Shown here piece after piece: positions 4,923-5,093 of a DNA stretch of 5,093 nt; position 1 is the first letter of the stretch, and every line of letters begins with the position of its first letter. The notes beneath the pieces were generated by a model. It was not told the origin of the DNA. It saw only the letters and a list, made by a program, of their open reading frames with translations, and made no database searches. The stretch comes from an uncultured Clostridia bacterium. Lineage in GTDB: Bacteria > Bacillota > Clostridia > Oscillospirales > Ruminococcaceae. The position numbers were made by a program, and so were the translations under genes. The stretch is taken from positions 1 to 5,093 of the forward strand of contig CAMAJC010000159.1 of assembly GCA_945835425.1 (NCBI GenBank), written 5' to 3'.

Positions 4923-5093
4923 ATGGATAACAAGAAAAATCTGGGCGAAAACGAACAGGACAGCACCGTCATGTTTGACGCCGGTAAAATGTCCGTGGAC
5001 GACCTGCTTTCCGATTACGGGACCGGTGCGGACGGCGGTGATTATACCGAAGAAACCCTCGCGGAGGATGACGCCCGGAATTACGATGAGGGC
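4923..5093 (+). CDS. unidentified protein with acidic N-terminus (3'-truncated by window end)
   Basis: Only the first 57 codons are present; the frame is open to the last base. The start ATG has AAAGGA (4909-4914) eight bases upstream and lies 42 bases after the cyclo-ligase stop, probably in the same transcript. The visible part is very acidic (17 Asp/Glu against 4 Lys/Arg), Gly- and Asp-rich, and has no hydrophobic stretch, so it is probably disordered. A short segment MSVDDLLSDYG (23-33) could form a small helix. Such acidic leaders occur in clostridia before cytoplasmic or membrane-anchored cell-envelope proteins, but nothing here identifies the family. I do not recognise it. Confidence 0.75.
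   Translation, partial: MDNKKNLGENEQDSTVMFDAGKMSVDDLLSDYGTGADGGDYTEETLAEDDARNYDEG

Overview
The window suggests a chromosomal segment of an anaerobic Firmicute of class Clostridia, probably a mid-GC Oscillospirales-type lineage. The evidence is a miaB/YlbF-family pair, Shine-Dalgarno sites before most genes, an intrinsic terminator of Gram-positive type, codon use rich in C/G at third positions, and protein families typical of gut clostridia. This placement is inferred from protein character, not from a marker gene. All genes are on the + strand and densely packed. There is no RNA gene, insertion sequence, CRISPR array or phage structural gene.

Positions 1-990 hold the 3' part of miaB (tRNA methylthiotransferase, radical SAM end plus TRAM domain). 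An 87-base gap follows, then a complete YlbF/RicF-like gene whose product ends in six cysteines within 18 residues. A strong intrinsic terminator at 955-990 closes this unit.

Positions 1015-4189 form a second unit. It starts at an extended -10 promoter (TGGTATAAT) about 35 bases before the first start codon and carries four tightly linked genes. The first encodes a protein that can be aligned by eye with flavin-dependent thymidylate synthase ThyX but lacks the RHR signature. The second encodes a thymidylate-kinase-like P-loop kinase whose start overlaps the previous stop (TAATG). The third is a DUF2156 protein, the fourth a GNAT acetyltransferase whose start again overlaps the previous stop (TGATG).

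Positions 4190-5093 hold 5-formyltetrahydrofolate cyclo-ligase after a 67-base gap, then the first 57 codons of a gene with a very acidic N-terminus that runs off the window.

Two themes stand out. One is nucleotide/folate metabolism: a ThyX-like protein, a TMP-kinase-like protein and, further downstream, a folate enzyme. The ThyX-like/kinase pair is the best candidate for an undescribed system, because both proteins keep the family scaffold yet have altered signature motifs. The other theme is Fe-S or metal chemistry: MiaB is an Fe-S enzyme, its neighbour has a cysteine-rich tail, and the DUF2156 protein also ends in a cysteine cluster.
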